A stretch of 64,000 nucleotides of DNA from Blastopirellula marina DSM 3645. Its GTDB lineage: Bacteria > Planctomycetota > Planctomycetia > Pirellulales > Pirellulaceae. The stretch is from NCBI RefSeq assembly GCF_000153105.1, contig NZ_CH672376.1, forward strand, positions 1,751,804 through 1,815,803, written 5' to 3'. The notes beneath the pieces were generated by a model. That model was not told where the DNA came from. It made no database searches and saw only the letters and a program-made list of their open reading frames with translations. Position numbers and translations under genes: made by a program. This document shows positions 55,827-64,000 of this stretch, piece after piece; positions within the stretch are counted from its first letter, which is position 1; every line of letters starts with the position of its first letter.

Positions 55827-56516
55827 ATGCATCAGCGAACCGCTAAAAAGATCTTAATTGTCGACGGTCAGCCCCTTTTCCGAGATGGTATGGCGTACCA
55901 TCTCCGCGATCAGAGCGGGTTCTCGGTGTGCGGTGAAGCCAGCGGCGTCAACCAAGCGCTGGAGCTGCTTGAAAAGCAAACGCCAGATATTGCATTGATC
56001 GACATTTGTTTGGATGACGGCAACGGATTGGAGCTGATCCGCAACATCAAGTCGCGATATCCGCATATTCAAATGATGGTCGTATCGGGCTACGACGATG
56101 ACCTATACGCCGAGCGGGCACTGCGAAGCGGCGCAAGTGGATATGTGAATAAACGAGAGCCCATCGGGGTGTTGCTGGAAGGGCTGCGGAGCGTAAGTGA
56201 TGGAAAAATCTATGTGAGCGCGAAAGTTACGGAGCGGATGCTGCGAATCACCGCCCAGGGAGGCGCTCAAAACCTTTCGTCGACGCTTGGCGCTTTGACC
56301 GACCGTGAACTCGAGATATTCGAGCTGATTGGTCTCGGCATGGCGTCGCGTGAAATTGCCGAACGGCTTCACTTGAGCGGCAATACCATCGACACCTATC
56401 GGGAACGGATTAAGAAGAAGCTCGGTTTTCATTCCGGAGCGGAACTTCTTCGTCACGCCGTGCATTGGGTGCTGGAGAATGGTCGCGAATCTCCGCTTCC
56501 TTGTAACACCGTTTAA
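55827..56516 (+). CDS. NarL/FixJ-family response regulator 3 (altered acidic pocket)
   Basis: A 229-residue regulator like the two upstream. Phosphoacceptor D59 (IALIDICLDDGNG), Ser in VVSGYDDD and Lys in YVNKRE are kept, but the conserved acidic pair reads D13-G14 (LIVDGQP), losing one Mg2+ ligand. HTH: LTDRELEIFELIGLGMASREIAERLHLSG with NTIDTYRERI. Phosphorylation may be weak or altered. The C-terminus has a short extra tail (NGRESPLPCNTV). Confidence 0.92.
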   Translation: MHQRTAKKILIVDGQPLFRDGMAYHLRDQSGFSVCGEASGVNQALELLEKQTPDIALIDICLDDGNGLELIRNIKSRYPHIQMMVVSGYDDDLYAERALRSGASGYVNKREPIGVLLEGLRSVSDGKIYVSAKVTERMLRITAQGGAQNLSSTLGALTDRELEIFELIGLGMASREIAERLHLSGNTIDTYRERIKKKLGFHSGAELLRHAVHWVLENGRESPLPCNTV

Positions 56517-57207
56517 TTTTCGCCGCATTTCTAAAATGCATTCCGCATTTCCTGCTTTCTGCTGAACTGTCGCCGACCGCTTCCTCTGACTAGGAATCGA
56601 CGAGCCGCTTTTGAGGCGGCCCTCTCGCTGGTCGTGAAGCTCTCGCCACACGAGCGCTGCGACGTCACTTCGCCAACGCAAAGACGCTATTTCTGAGCGA
56701 AAATTGTCGTCGTAAAGAGCTGGGTTTTCCTGGTTTTTCTCAAGCTCTCGAGTCGTCTTGACGGCCCGTTCGCCGGATTTCTTGGCTTGTTGACAAGCCT
56801 TCTAGCGCGGCAAGTCAATACCATCTTTCTCGAGGAAATCGCCTTTTATGGGTGGAGTAAAAGATTGTTGATCCAAAAGTATGAGATATGCCTACAAGGG
56901 CCGTGGCGGAGTCCGCTACAAGCCCCATGTTTCCCAAAGAAAGATGCGTTTATATGGAAATAGATACTAATGGGGGTGTCCAACTGTCGTCGATGATTGA
57001 TTGCACCAAGCGGGTCACCGCCGACTTGCCTGGCGATCGCATGGAGGAAGAAGTTTTCGTTCCTGCCGAACCATTCGCACCATCGTATTGGTTACCGACA
57101 GCAGAATGAATCCCGTGAGCGGCCGATAGCACTCGTTACCCAGGAGCACGCCAGTATGGCGCGCTTAGTGCGTCGGTCGCCAATTTTAAAGTTGAAAGGA
57201 CTCAGTA
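56517..57207. other. Intergenic region before the outer-membrane protein
   Basis: About 690 bases. It has an inverted repeat GGCTTGT-TG-ACAAGCC (56784-56799) and a possible stem-loop at about 56908-56935 (GTGGCG/CGCTAC inside GGGC/GCCC). A frame at 56888-57109 exists but has no family features. Promoter and leader of the next gene are presumably here. Confidence 0.5.
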
Positions 57208-58308
57208 ATGAAAATGTACGAGATGCTTCGAGCATTCGTCGTCGGCGGCTTGGTGCTTACAGGCGCCGGGTTGCAGGCTGATGAATTCGACTCGAGCAAG
57301 ATGATGACGCAGTATTCGAACCCCGCAAGCGAATGTTGCTGTGATTTGGATTCGTGTTGTGCGAATTCTGGTTCAAGAGGAGGACATTTTCTGTTCGGCG
57401 TGGAAGCCACTTTTTTGGCGCCGATCGGAAGCACCGGCGTTCAGACGTGGGAATTCGCGGATCTTGCGAGCGGTGCGAACAACGCATTTACGACAGACAG
57501 TTCGGGTATCGAGAATCTCGTTCCCGCGCCTCGCGTGTGGCTTGGGTTCGTCAACGATTGTGGTTGGGGAGCACAGGTCCGCTACTGGGAATTGAATTCC
57601 AGCGCCACCAACACGGACCTCTTTACGCCGCAACTGATTACCGGCGACACGACCGGGTTCAACGCGGCCAATACGATCCAGATGCAAGCGCTCGACATCG
57701 AAGCGATTCGTAACTTCTGCTATTGCGACTGGAATGTGACGACGTCGTTTGGCTATCGCCATGCGTTGCGTGATTCCCAGGGTGCGATGAACTTCATCGC
57801 CCAAGTGGACCGGCCGACCATCATCGGCGGCCAGACCGCTCTGTACTCAGGCGCTTCGTCGAGCATCTCCAAGTTTGAAGGGGATGGTCTTACCTTCTCC
57901 CTCGCCGGCTCACGTCCTACTTGCTACGGAATTGATTTGTTTTGGAATATGCGAGGGTCGTGCCTGTGGGGCAACTCTTACTCGAGCTCGTCGGCAGCCG
58001 CCGCAGTTGGTACGCCGTTCGGCGGGGCGAATTTCACGACGGGCGCAGTCTCCGGCAAAAGCGATGACATTTGGATCGGTGAATTACAAGCCGGCGCCCA
58101 ATGGTCGCGATGCCTGCCCTGCAGCAATGCGAGATTCTTCCTTCGTGGTGCGTTTGAATACCAATACTGGGGTTCGACCTCTGGTCAAACGTTCGCCGAA
58201 GCCGGCGTCTTCGATTCGGGCGTCTCAGGCATGTACGTTTCGGCTTCTTCGCCGGAAAGTTCCATCAACCTGGTTGGTTTCGCACTCTCGTCTGGAATTA
58301 CTTGGTAG
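57208..58308 (+). CDS. Cysteine-rich secreted beta-barrel protein (BBP7-like)
   Basis: A 366-residue exported protein: N-terminal signal (MLRAFVVGGLVLTGAGLQA), then a cluster of cysteines (ECCCDLDSCC) and beta strands of alternating polar/hydrophobic residues ending in VGFALSSGITW with a terminal aromatic, as in outer-membrane barrels. Motifs FLFGVEATFLAPIGS and PRVWLGFVNDCGWGAQVRYW match planctomycete BBP7/Lpg1974-type outer-membrane families. Ribosome site AAAGGA is upstream of ATG 57208. Confidence 0.82.
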   Translation: MKMYEMLRAFVVGGLVLTGAGLQADEFDSSKMMTQYSNPASECCCDLDSCCANSGSRGGHFLFGVEATFLAPIGSTGVQTWEFADLASGANNAFTTDSSGIENLVPAPRVWLGFVNDCGWGAQVRYWELNSSATNTDLFTPQLITGDTTGFNAANTIQMQALDIEAIRNFCYCDWNVTTSFGYRHALRDSQGAMNFIAQVDRPTIIGGQTALYSGASSSISKFEGDGLTFSLAGSRPTCYGIDLFWNMRGSCLWGNSYSSSSAAAAVGTPFGGANFTTGAVSGKSDDIWIGELQAGAQWSRCLPCSNARFFLRGAFEYQYWGSTSGQTFAEAGVFDSGVSGMYVSASSPESSINLVGFALSSGITW

Positions 58309-58386
58309 TCGCGTAACATCGGCCCCAAGTTAACGCCGTCCAAGGCCAGGCAGACTTTCTGCCTGTCCTAGAGCGGTTCTGAATTC

Positions 58387-58430
58387 GGTCCGTAGCAGTC
58401 GCCGATTTTTCGGCTGCTGCTAACGGGACC
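58387..58430. other. Two-tier stem-loop between outer-membrane genes
   Basis: GGTCC/GGACC outside, TAGCAG/CTGCTA in the middle and GCCGA-TTTT-TCGGC at the tip form a 44-base hairpin between the two outer-membrane genes. It may be a transcript end or a leader structure; an AGGCAGA/TCTGCCT hairpin (58348-58364) lies just before it. Confidence 0.45.
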
Positions 58431-58568
58431 GCCGGACGAAGTGCGTCGTGTTGATCGTGAGGAGGTCACAGCCTAGTCGCTTGGGATTTTGACGTCGACT
58501 CCATGGCACAAAAGTGGAGCAGGCGCCAGGCGAAGCCCAAGCGGACTTTTCGGTTAAGGATATTAACA

Positions 58569-59678
58569 ATGCTCCCGCTGTATATAGCTTTGCAACGCTT
58601 GTTGCAATACAAATCGATGTTTCTCGTCGGGGCGACGCTGCTTGCACTCGTCTCGACAGGGCGACCGGTATTCGCACAACTTGCCGAGACGGAAGATGGC
58701 TTTCAGTATTTCTCGAACGAGCCGGTTTTCGTCGCGATTGACTTTGAAGAGGCGCTGCAATCAGAGGGATCAGCGCCCTCCGTGCCGGTTGCGTTGCAAG
58801 ACCCTGTTGCGCCTGTCCCGCCCGGAGCGGATTCCAGCTACGGTGAAGAGCTGGAGGATTTCAATATCCAGTTTTTGCGATCGGCCAGCGTCCTGTTGAA
58901 ACCAGGTCAGCACCAGTTGGATGTTGGTTTGGTCTACGCCAAGAATGACTACAACGCGCCAATCAGCTTGGCTCCCAGTGGAGTCGCCCGCGTCGACTTC
59001 CGCCAGCGATCGCTGTTTGTACCACTCGCATTCCGCTATGGCATTACGGAACGGACGCAAGTTTCGATCGCGGCGCCGCTTGGCTGGGCGAATACCGAAG
59101 TTTCGTCGGTGGGATTGTTTGATCAATCGACCAGCAACGGCGGCATCGGCGATACCGAGCTAGGGGTGAACTATCACTTGCGAAAAGGGTGCTATCAGCA
59201 CCTCTCGCCCGATGTGATCCTTTCGCTGGGACTTACTTTGCCGACTGGCGATGGACAGTTTCCGTTCAACGGCCTAACCGACGCTTCATTAGGCAACGGC
59301 GTCTGGGCCACGTCGATCCAGCTCCTTTGCATCAATCGCTATGATCCGGTAATCGTCTACTACGGGGTTGGCTATCGCCATCAATACGAGGATACGATTC
59401 TCGGTCAGGACATCTTCTTTGGCGACCAGATTAGTTACAACCTGGGCGTTGGCTTTGCCGTGAACGATCGCATTACGTTCAGTACGTCCTTTTTGGGAAT
59501 CTTCCAAACAGAGACCATCTTGAACGGCGTCGGCGTGCCGGGCACTTTGCGTGAGCCGTTGCGATTGCGGTTCGCGATGACCGCCTATCGCTGTGGGAAA
59601 ATCATTGAACCGTTTGCGGAAATCGGCATGACGCCGGATGCTCCCGATTCGGTAATCGGCATTGTTTGGACCTACTAA
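58569..59678 (+). CDS. Outer-membrane transporter barrel (FapF/phenol-degradation type)
   Basis: A 369-residue exported beta-barrel. Signal segment FLVGATLLALVSTGRPVFAQ is preceded by a polar n-region; a Pro/acidic stretch follows (VPVALQDPVAPVPPGADSS), then the barrel starts RSASVLLKPGQHQLDVGLVYAKNDY, matching the Phenol_MetA_deg/FapF-like transporter family, with IAAPLGWANTEV and LGLTLPTGDGQFPF strands and terminal VIGIVWTY. ATG 58569 follows AAGGA; ATG 58503 lacks a ribosome site. It is 24 bases before a C39 peptidase gene, the FapD/FapF-like arrangement. Confidence 0.78.
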   Translation: MLPLYIALQRLLQYKSMFLVGATLLALVSTGRPVFAQLAETEDGFQYFSNEPVFVAIDFEEALQSEGSAPSVPVALQDPVAPVPPGADSSYGEELEDFNIQFLRSASVLLKPGQHQLDVGLVYAKNDYNAPISLAPSGVARVDFRQRSLFVPLAFRYGITERTQVSIAAPLGWANTEVSSVGLFDQSTSNGGIGDTELGVNYHLRKGCYQHLSPDVILSLGLTLPTGDGQFPFNGLTDASLGNGVWATSIQLLCINRYDPVIVYYGVGYRHQYEDTILGQDIFFGDQISYNLGVGFAVNDRITFSTSFLGIFQTETILNGVGVPGTLREPLRLRFAMTAYRCGKIIEPFAEIGMTPDAPDSVIGIVWTY

Positions 59679-59702
59679 GTCACCTCCAACGAAGTTGATT
59701 TG

Positions 59703-60407
59703 ATGACAGTTCTAGCCTCTTCGCTCCGCTCGACTTTGCTGCTCGGCGTGCTCGCGACGACCATGATCATAACTCGATCGGTCGTCGCTGAAACGGGTCC
59801 GCCGGTACGCGACTCGCAGCGCAGCTTTTATGCTTATGCGCGCAATTGGAGAGATATTCGCGATCAGAACATCGTCAAGCAACGACGCGACTATTCGTGC
59901 GGAGCGGCCGCTCTGGCGACCATCTCTCAATACTATTGGGGAGACGGAGTCACCGAGCAAAAGATATTGAACGTGTTAGAAGAAAATCTAACGCAAGAGC
60001 AATTGCTAGAGCGAGTGCAAAACGGCTTGGCGATTTCCGACTTGCGTATGGCCGCGGTCAAGGTTGGCTATCTTTCGACCATCGGACGCATCACGCCGGA
60101 AGAACTCACCAAGGTAAAGCTGCCGGTGATTGTCGCCCTTAAGTTGGAAGAGAGTAACCATTTTGTCGTCGTCCGCGGCGTCGTCAATGGCTGGGTCTAT
60201 CTGGCCGACCCAGCGCGCGGCAACCTGCGAATGCCGTTAGGGCAGTTCGCCGATATCTGGATAGAAAACGCCGTATTGGTCGTCGCCAAACGGGGAGAGG
60301 TTCTCTCCAAGAAATCACGACTGGGCATCACGATGGCCGAAGTTAATCGCGGCTGGCTTAACAATCAGGTATTGCGGACCGCACCAGAAAAGACGTTTAA
60401 ATACTGA
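59703..60407 (+). CDS. Exported C39-family cysteine peptidase (FapD-like)
   Basis: A 234-residue C39 peptidase with its own Sec signal (LLLGVLATTMIITRSVVA) and no ABC-transporter domain. Triad: C66 in YSCGAAALATI, H153 in SNHFVVVRG and D169 in YLADPARG. C39 domains usually cleave after double-glycine leaders while fused to exporters; here the stand-alone, exported form resembles FapD of the Pseudomonas functional-amyloid system. A candidate substrate with a glycine-type leader is encoded convergently at 60679. ATG 59703 is chosen (TTG 59700 adds one residue). Confidence 0.85.
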   Translation: MTVLASSLRSTLLLGVLATTMIITRSVVAETGPPVRDSQRSFYAYARNWRDIRDQNIVKQRRDYSCGAAALATISQYYWGDGVTEQKILNVLEENLTQEQLLERVQNGLAISDLRMAAVKVGYLSTIGRITPEELTKVKLPVIVALKLEESNHFVVVRGVVNGWVYLADPARGNLRMPLGQFADIWIENAVLVVAKRGEVLSKKSRLGITMAEVNRGWLNNQVLRTAPEKTFKY

Positions 60408-60594
60408 TCTGTAACTTTCCTGCCCGCCCTGTTGATTCACTCGCTGGCTGCGCTCGTCGGATGGTGGAGTCACCGCGTGTGCAGGGAAAGTCGCATCGCA
60501 GAAAGCTGTTCCAGCGGTCGATTCTCAACTCGCCCAGGAACAGACATGCGTCGCTGTTGATCCCCGCTGGTTCCCAAGCGTCCGCAGTCTTTAT

Positions 60595-60628
60595 AAAAAA
60601 AGCCGCCATGCGAAAAACGCAGGGCGGC
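60595..60628 (-). terminator. Rho-independent terminator of the secreted-peptide gene
   Basis: GCCGCC (60602-60607) and GGCGGC (60623-60628) with inner TGCG/CGCA and one mismatch, followed on the minus strand by seven T (complement of 60595-60601). Confidence 0.85.
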
Positions 60629-60678
60629 CTTGTTGCGAGCAGACACACAGACGCTCGTAACTTCAAGCTTTTCGTCGA

Positions 60679-61056
60679 CTAGAAGCCGTAGGCGGACGAC
60701 GATCCAAACGACGAAACGGTCGTGCCGCTGACCGGAATGCCCAAGACGAAGTTGGTGATGCTGGCGCCGTTGCTGCCGCTACCGCCAGCGACGAAGAACC
60801 CAGCGCCAAGGTAGTTAGAGCCTTGTCCGGCGGCCGGGTTGCCGTTGACATAAGCACCGCCAAGTCCCCAAGCCAACGCGAACGTACCACGAACTTTTTC
60901 GCCTTCGGCGTCGCTCATCACTTCCAGGCCGGGCAGGCCCATCGCGGAAAGAGCGCTATTGTCAATGTTGCCATTGGTGGGTTCGGCAGCTTGAACGTTG
61001 CTGGTCGCGACCATGACGAGGGCAACCACAAACAGTGAGCATACAGTGCGAATCAT
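60679..61056 (-). CDS. Sec-exported Gly/Ser-rich protein with a double-glycine-like leader
   Basis: A 125-residue protein: Sec signal (MIRTVCSLFVVALVMVATSNVQA), an N-rich segment NIDNSALSAMGLPGLE, then VMSDAEGEKVRGTFA, which aligns with double-glycine leaders (MSDxE...V.G, Gly57 at -2, Thr58 at -1). The rest is rich in Gly, Ala, Ser and Asn with aromatic residues (LAWGLGGAYVNG, LGAGFFVAGGSG, SVSSFGSSSAYGF-like end). Ribosome site GGAG precedes the ATG. It lies convergent to the C39 peptidase; the likely fate is cleavage after the leader in the periplasm and export through the barrel. The identity as a substrate is inferred. Confidence 0.72.
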   Translation of the reverse strand: MIRTVCSLFVVALVMVATSNVQAAEPTNGNIDNSALSAMGLPGLEVMSDAEGEKVRGTFALAWGLGGAYVNGNPAAGQGSNYLGAGFFVAGGSGSNGASITNFVLGIPVSGTTVSSFGSSSAYGF

Positions 61057-61132
61057 GTTAATTCTCCAAAAACCGAATACCTGGGAGGGAGTCACGCAAT
61101 CTCAACAACTGGTATTGCGTTAGGCAAAAGTA

Positions 61133-61146
61133 GAAGTGGCCACTTC
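61133..61146. promoter_or_regulatory. 14-bp perfect palindrome upstream of the secreted-peptide gene
   Basis: GAAGTGGCCACTTC lies 77 bases before the ATG of the Gly/Ser-rich protein. It shares the TGGCCA centre with the palindrome before response regulator 2. Operator role is inferred. Confidence 0.4.
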
Positions 61147-61633
61147 ATGCGTTGGATTGTAGTGAATGTATCAATTACGCGAGATCCGTAGGAATGGCTA
61201 TTTTGGAATGGCCCAAAGTGCTATTAGGTTGTGGCGTATATCACCACACGATCCGCGCCCAGGGACGAGCGAAAGCAAGATACGGCGGCATCCCGCTCAA
61301 GCGGCGACAACCAGGTAGAAATTCTGGTCATCAAGTCGACGAAGACTGCCCTGCAATCTCACGGCTCAACGTAGCGGGACAAAAGGAAAATCGGATCTCC
61401 AGCTCGGCGGCGATGAACTTGTCGAAGCTCGCGATCAAGACGTTTCGCGATGGGGATATCAACAAGGCGCAAGCCGGCTATCCTAGATCGCCAGATAGAT
61501 AAGCGCCGCGTTGCTTTCCAGAGTCTTCAATCGGTATGTCTACTTCTGGGATTCCCAGGGCAAGATTGCGGTCGTCAGCTGGAAGTCATGCGAGAAGTAT
61601 TTCGCCGGACCTCTGCGACTGGGCAGTCCCACC

Positions 61634-61668
61634 AAAAAAACGCCAGCCGCACGAAGCGTCTGGCGTTT
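61634..61668 (-). terminator. Terminator of tRNA-Leu
   Basis: AAACGCCAG (61638-61646) pairs with CTGGCGTTT (61660-61668); the complement of the A-run at 61634-61640 gives a T-run on the minus strand, about 35 bases beyond the tRNA end. Confidence 0.8.
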
Positions 61669-61701
61669 CTCGAAAATCGTGATTGCGAAAGCGTCGCTAA
61701 G

Positions 61702-61787
61702 TAGCCGAGGCGGGGATCGAACCCGCACGGAGGTTACCCTCCACAGGATTTTAAGTCCTGTGCGTCTGCCAATTTCGCCACTCGGCC
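61702..61787 (-). tRNA. tRNA-Leu (anticodon TAA)
   Basis: 86-base tRNA on the minus strand. Acceptor arms GGCCGAG/CTCGGCT (G1.U72), anticodon stem CAGGA/TCCTG around the loop CTTAAAA (anticodon TAA), a long variable arm (GGAGGGTAACCTCC) as in leucine tRNAs, and T-arm GCGGGTTCGATCCCCGC. Discriminator base A; CCA is not encoded. Confidence 0.97.
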
Positions 61788-62257
61788 GTGGTCGGGCGCC
61801 TATGGGGGTGGCGCTGAATCTTGAGTTGTTGGTTGGTTTGGGGTTGGTGAGAACTGTTTCCCTCGGCTTGCGCCTCGGGCTAGTGTTCGAGTTGTTTACT
61901 TTTTCGGGCTACGAAGAGAGAGACTGCTGAATTTTCTAATCGTGCAACTTCAAAACTAGAGAGATTCGGGCGACGCCGAAGGTGCGTCTTGACGCACCCT
62001 ACGGGGGGCTTTTCCGCTTTCGGCTTTCCGCTCTCCGCTTTTCCGTCGAGTTGTTATTTTGGCGATCGGTTGCAATCGTCACAAGTATAGGCTGCAAATC
62101 AACTTCGCTGCGGAAGTTCCTGCTGTGATTGGGGCGATTGGTTTGTGGCGCTCCCACGGGACTGCCGATAAGGGAAAAGCGGGCAGGCGCTTACGAGGCC
62201 GCAAATTCTCGCTAAACTATCCGCATTCACAAGCATTCACTTTTGGGGGCGACAGGG
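61788..62257. other. Intergenic region before the second DUF420 gene
   Basis: About 470 bases with no recognisable gene. It contains GGTGCGTCTTGACGCACC (61981-61998, perfect 8-bp arms around TT) and low-complexity repeats of CTTTCCG/CTTTTCCG near 62010-62045. Confidence 0.6.
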
Positions 62258-62752
62258 ATGCTATCGCTGTTTGCGCAAAACTATGGATTTCTGCCGACTC
62301 GTGGTTCGGTGATGCTCGACTTCGTCTTTTTGGCGATGTTTGGCGTGATCGTGATCATGGGGGTCAGCATTGCACTCGTTCGCTTTCGGCGAATGTACAA
62401 CCTGCATAAATGGGTGCAAATTATTTTGGGGGTCGTGCTGCTGTTGGCGGTGATCGCGTTCGAGGTTGATATGCGATTTTTCACGAACTGGCGCGAACTG
62501 GCCGAACCGTCGCCGTATTACGCGTCCGGGACGGTCGACACGAGTCTGTACATTCACTTGGCCTTTGCGATTCCAACGCCGCTGCTTTGGATCTATGTGA
62601 TCGTGATGGCGATTGGGAAGTTCCCGAGCCCAGTGATGCCGAACAGCTATAGCAACACCCACAAGTTTTGGGCCCGGCTCGCGGCGATCGGCATGACGAT
62701 GACCGCGGTGACAGGCTGGGTTTTTTACTATCTGGGGTTTGTGGCGAGCTGA
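62258..62752 (+). CDS. DUF420 membrane protein (second copy)
   Basis: A 164-residue protein with five hydrophobic segments and DUF420-type histidines (RMYNLHKWVQ, SLYIHLAFAIPTPLLW, NTHKFWARLA). It is clearly related in layout to the CtaM-like protein at 7059 but divergent and away from oxidase genes. ATG 62258 follows a G-rich stretch. A role in another oxidase or respiratory branch is possible but unsupported by neighbours. Confidence 0.75.
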   Translation: MLSLFAQNYGFLPTRGSVMLDFVFLAMFGVIVIMGVSIALVRFRRMYNLHKWVQIILGVVLLLAVIAFEVDMRFFTNWRELAEPSPYYASGTVDTSLYIHLAFAIPTPLLWIYVIVMAIGKFPSPVMPNSYSNTHKFWARLAAIGMTMTAVTGWVFYYLGFVAS

Positions 62753-62780
62753 CGGAAAGCGGAACAAGAAAATACCTGCA

Positions 62781-62813
62781 GCGGCGGAAGAGAATGCATT
62801 GCTCTTCCGCCGC
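62781..62813. terminator. Terminator hairpin between DUF420 and leuA
   Basis: Perfect 12-bp stem GCGGCGGAAGAG / CTCTTCCGCCGC with a nine-base loop, T-rich on both outer sides (TTTCCCGTTT to the right, ATTTTCTTG when read on the minus strand), so it can serve both converging genes. Confidence 0.8.
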
Positions 62814-62834
62814 TTTCCCGTTTCCGCTTTTCTT

Positions 62835-64000
<1,166 letters not shown>

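Larger units (their letters stand above)
61057..61701. other. Intergenic region between secreted-peptide gene and tRNA
   Basis: About 645 bases with promoter of the secreted-peptide gene, a 14-bp palindrome (61133) and the tRNA terminator. Frames here look non-coding. Confidence 0.5.

Noticed and set aside
56784-56799. GGCTTGTTGACAAGCC inverted repeat as a terminator
   Set aside because: No T-run follows and it is far from the previous stop; operator or chance remain equally possible.
56888-57109. 73-codon frame upstream of the cysteine-rich barrel gene
   Set aside because: No hydrophobic or domain features and it overlaps a possible stem-loop; conservation would be needed.
61152-61502. 116-codon frame between the secreted-peptide gene and the tRNA
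   Set aside because: Composition is like non-coding DNA, no ribosome site and no recognisable domain.
61511-61930. Frame running through the tRNA-Leu gene
   Set aside because: The tRNA is certain and occupies the frame; no protein features.
62055-62078. Sigma-54-like site TGGCGATCGGTTGC before the second DUF420 gene
   Set aside because: GG to GC spacing is nine instead of ten bases and the -24 box is poor.

Overview
The window looks like a chromosome segment of a planctomycete, most probably Pirellulaceae (Blastopirellula/Bremerella-like). This is inferred from family content, not from a marker gene: a long MoxR/DUF58/von Willebrand operon ending in a poly-glutamine protein, cysteine-rich secreted beta-barrels, an NPCBM-domain protein, a very large surface protein with a LERRE-type N-terminal motif, a thioredoxin-heme-PDZ fusion, and many secreted or membrane proteins of moderate GC.

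Layout. 1-8500: the distal part of an aa3-type cytochrome c oxidase operon (end of subunit I, heme A and heme O synthases, subunits III and IV, an ABC-2 transporter, a tandem SCO copper chaperone, a CtaM/DUF420 protein, a small CxxC membrane protein), then a DUF983 gene on the other strand and a 57-codon membrane microprotein. 8500-24400: a PQQ-type beta-propeller protein followed by the MoxR-DUF58-BatA-like-VWA-coiled coil-polyQ operon, a Tat-exported toroid protein and an NPCBM protein. 24400-28000 (minus strand): a DinB/DUF1569 protein, an orphan EboA plus TatD (EboB-like) pair, and a zinc-independent hemB. 28300-32040: folE2, mazG, a prepilin-peptidase-like protein lacking GxGD, queD and a MogA/MoaB gene, all in one direction. 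32200-40840: a REC-kinase-REC hybrid sensor, a 1157-residue protein proposed to be PPi-type PEP carboxykinase, the thioredoxin-CxxCH-PDZ protein and a divergent IlvD/Edd dehydratase. 40840-42520: a 40-bp tandem repeat array and an hsp20 gene with an excellent sigma-54 promoter and a structured leader. 42520-49000: GT2 plus DUF2304, a TMTC-like TPR membrane protein, and the surface protein with three C-terminal repeats. 49000-52000: small stress or accessory genes. 52500-56500: three NarL-type response regulators around one soluble NarX-like kinase. 57200-61060: outer-membrane proteins and a candidate peptide-export locus. 61700-64000: tRNA-Leu(UAA), a second DUF420 gene and leuA, which runs off the right edge.

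How genes work together. The left block is a self-contained biogenesis set for heme-copper oxidase (heme O/A synthesis, copper delivery, assembly). The MoxR block probably forms an AAA+/VWA machine on the membrane. The most interesting candidate system is at 58569-61056: an outer-membrane barrel of the FapF/phenol-degradation type, a Sec-exported C39 cysteine peptidase with an intact Cys-His-Asp triad and no ABC transporter, and a convergently encoded Gly/Ser-rich protein carrying both a Sec signal and a double-glycine-like leader. Together they resemble a minimal Fap-like secretion system.
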